Assembly (NCBI GenBank): GCA_963921195.1
Contig: OY992537.1
Span: 202,516,581 to 202,580,580 of the forward strand
Source: Pegoplata infirma
Taxonomy: Eukaryota > Arthropoda > Insecta > Diptera > Anthomyiidae
Length of the DNA: 64,000 nucleotides
Direction: 5' to 3'
Shown here: positions 56,169-64,000 of the stretch, piece after piece
Position numbering within the stretch: position 1 is the stretch's first letter
Layout: every line of letters starts with the position of its first letter
The notes under the pieces: generated by a model
Database searches by the model: none
Seen by the model: only the letters and a program-made list of their open reading frames with translations
Told to the model about the DNA's origin: nothing
Made by a program: the position numbers and the translations under genes

Positions 56169-64000
<7,832 letters not shown>

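Overview
The window looks like nuclear DNA of a higher fly, probably a calyptrate (muscoid or blow-fly-like) dipteran. It is very AT-rich, its genes are split by canonical GT-AG introns, and it carries many DINE-1/INE-1-like Helentrons (TATACCC head, GTCCGTCYGTCC core, TTCGGC hairpin and TTACTTGTT tail), Tc1/mariner relics, a Penelope-like element and dozens of small inverted-repeat elements. I see no bacterial or viral genes, no rRNA and no intact tRNA.

Three host genes could be reconstructed by joining exons in phase. (1) Plus strand, 2689-3059 and 9619-10576: a 442-residue type II membrane glycosyltransferase of family GT49 (B4GAT1-like), whose single 6.56 kb intron is almost wholly a palindromic minisatellite built on TTATCGATAA. 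(2) Minus strand, five exons from 28120 down to 18003: a 322-residue protein with four membrane segments and a polar tail; two of its introns hold other minisatellites. (3) Minus strand, five exons from beyond the window end (64000) down to 56169: the C-terminal 272 residues of a CDKL1/4-type protein kinase with DFG, TDY and APE motifs, then poly-Gln, poly-Ala and poly-His stretches.

Layout. 1-2688: two hAT-like inverted-repeat elements and the 5' flank of gene 1. 2689-10960: gene 1. 10960-17990: nested and foldback elements. 18003-28120: gene 2, with an 18-bp array, two 16-bp arrays split by a Penelope-like insertion, and nested elements in its introns. 28121-39960: deeply nested elements including a degenerate Tc1-like transposon and a mariner fragment. 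39966-41094: an almost pure (TTAACA)n block. 41371-48195: two 35-bp palindromic arrays in inverted orientation. 48200-56010: sequence marked by scattered AAAAAGTACC motifs, plus Helentrons and small elements. 56169-64000: gene 3, with a 6.57 kb intron full of small transposons, several with complete target-site duplications.

The three genes do not form an evident pathway. The most unusual aspect is the repeat landscape. Four locally confined minisatellites appear to share one plan: an A/T palindrome of the TTTTCTATAGAAAA type alternating with a second palindromic linker (GTTATCGATAAC, TCTCAGAATCTGAGA, or linkers containing ACGT or GTAC). Several mobile elements can also be dated against one another because the window holds both the occupied and the empty version of the same insertion site.
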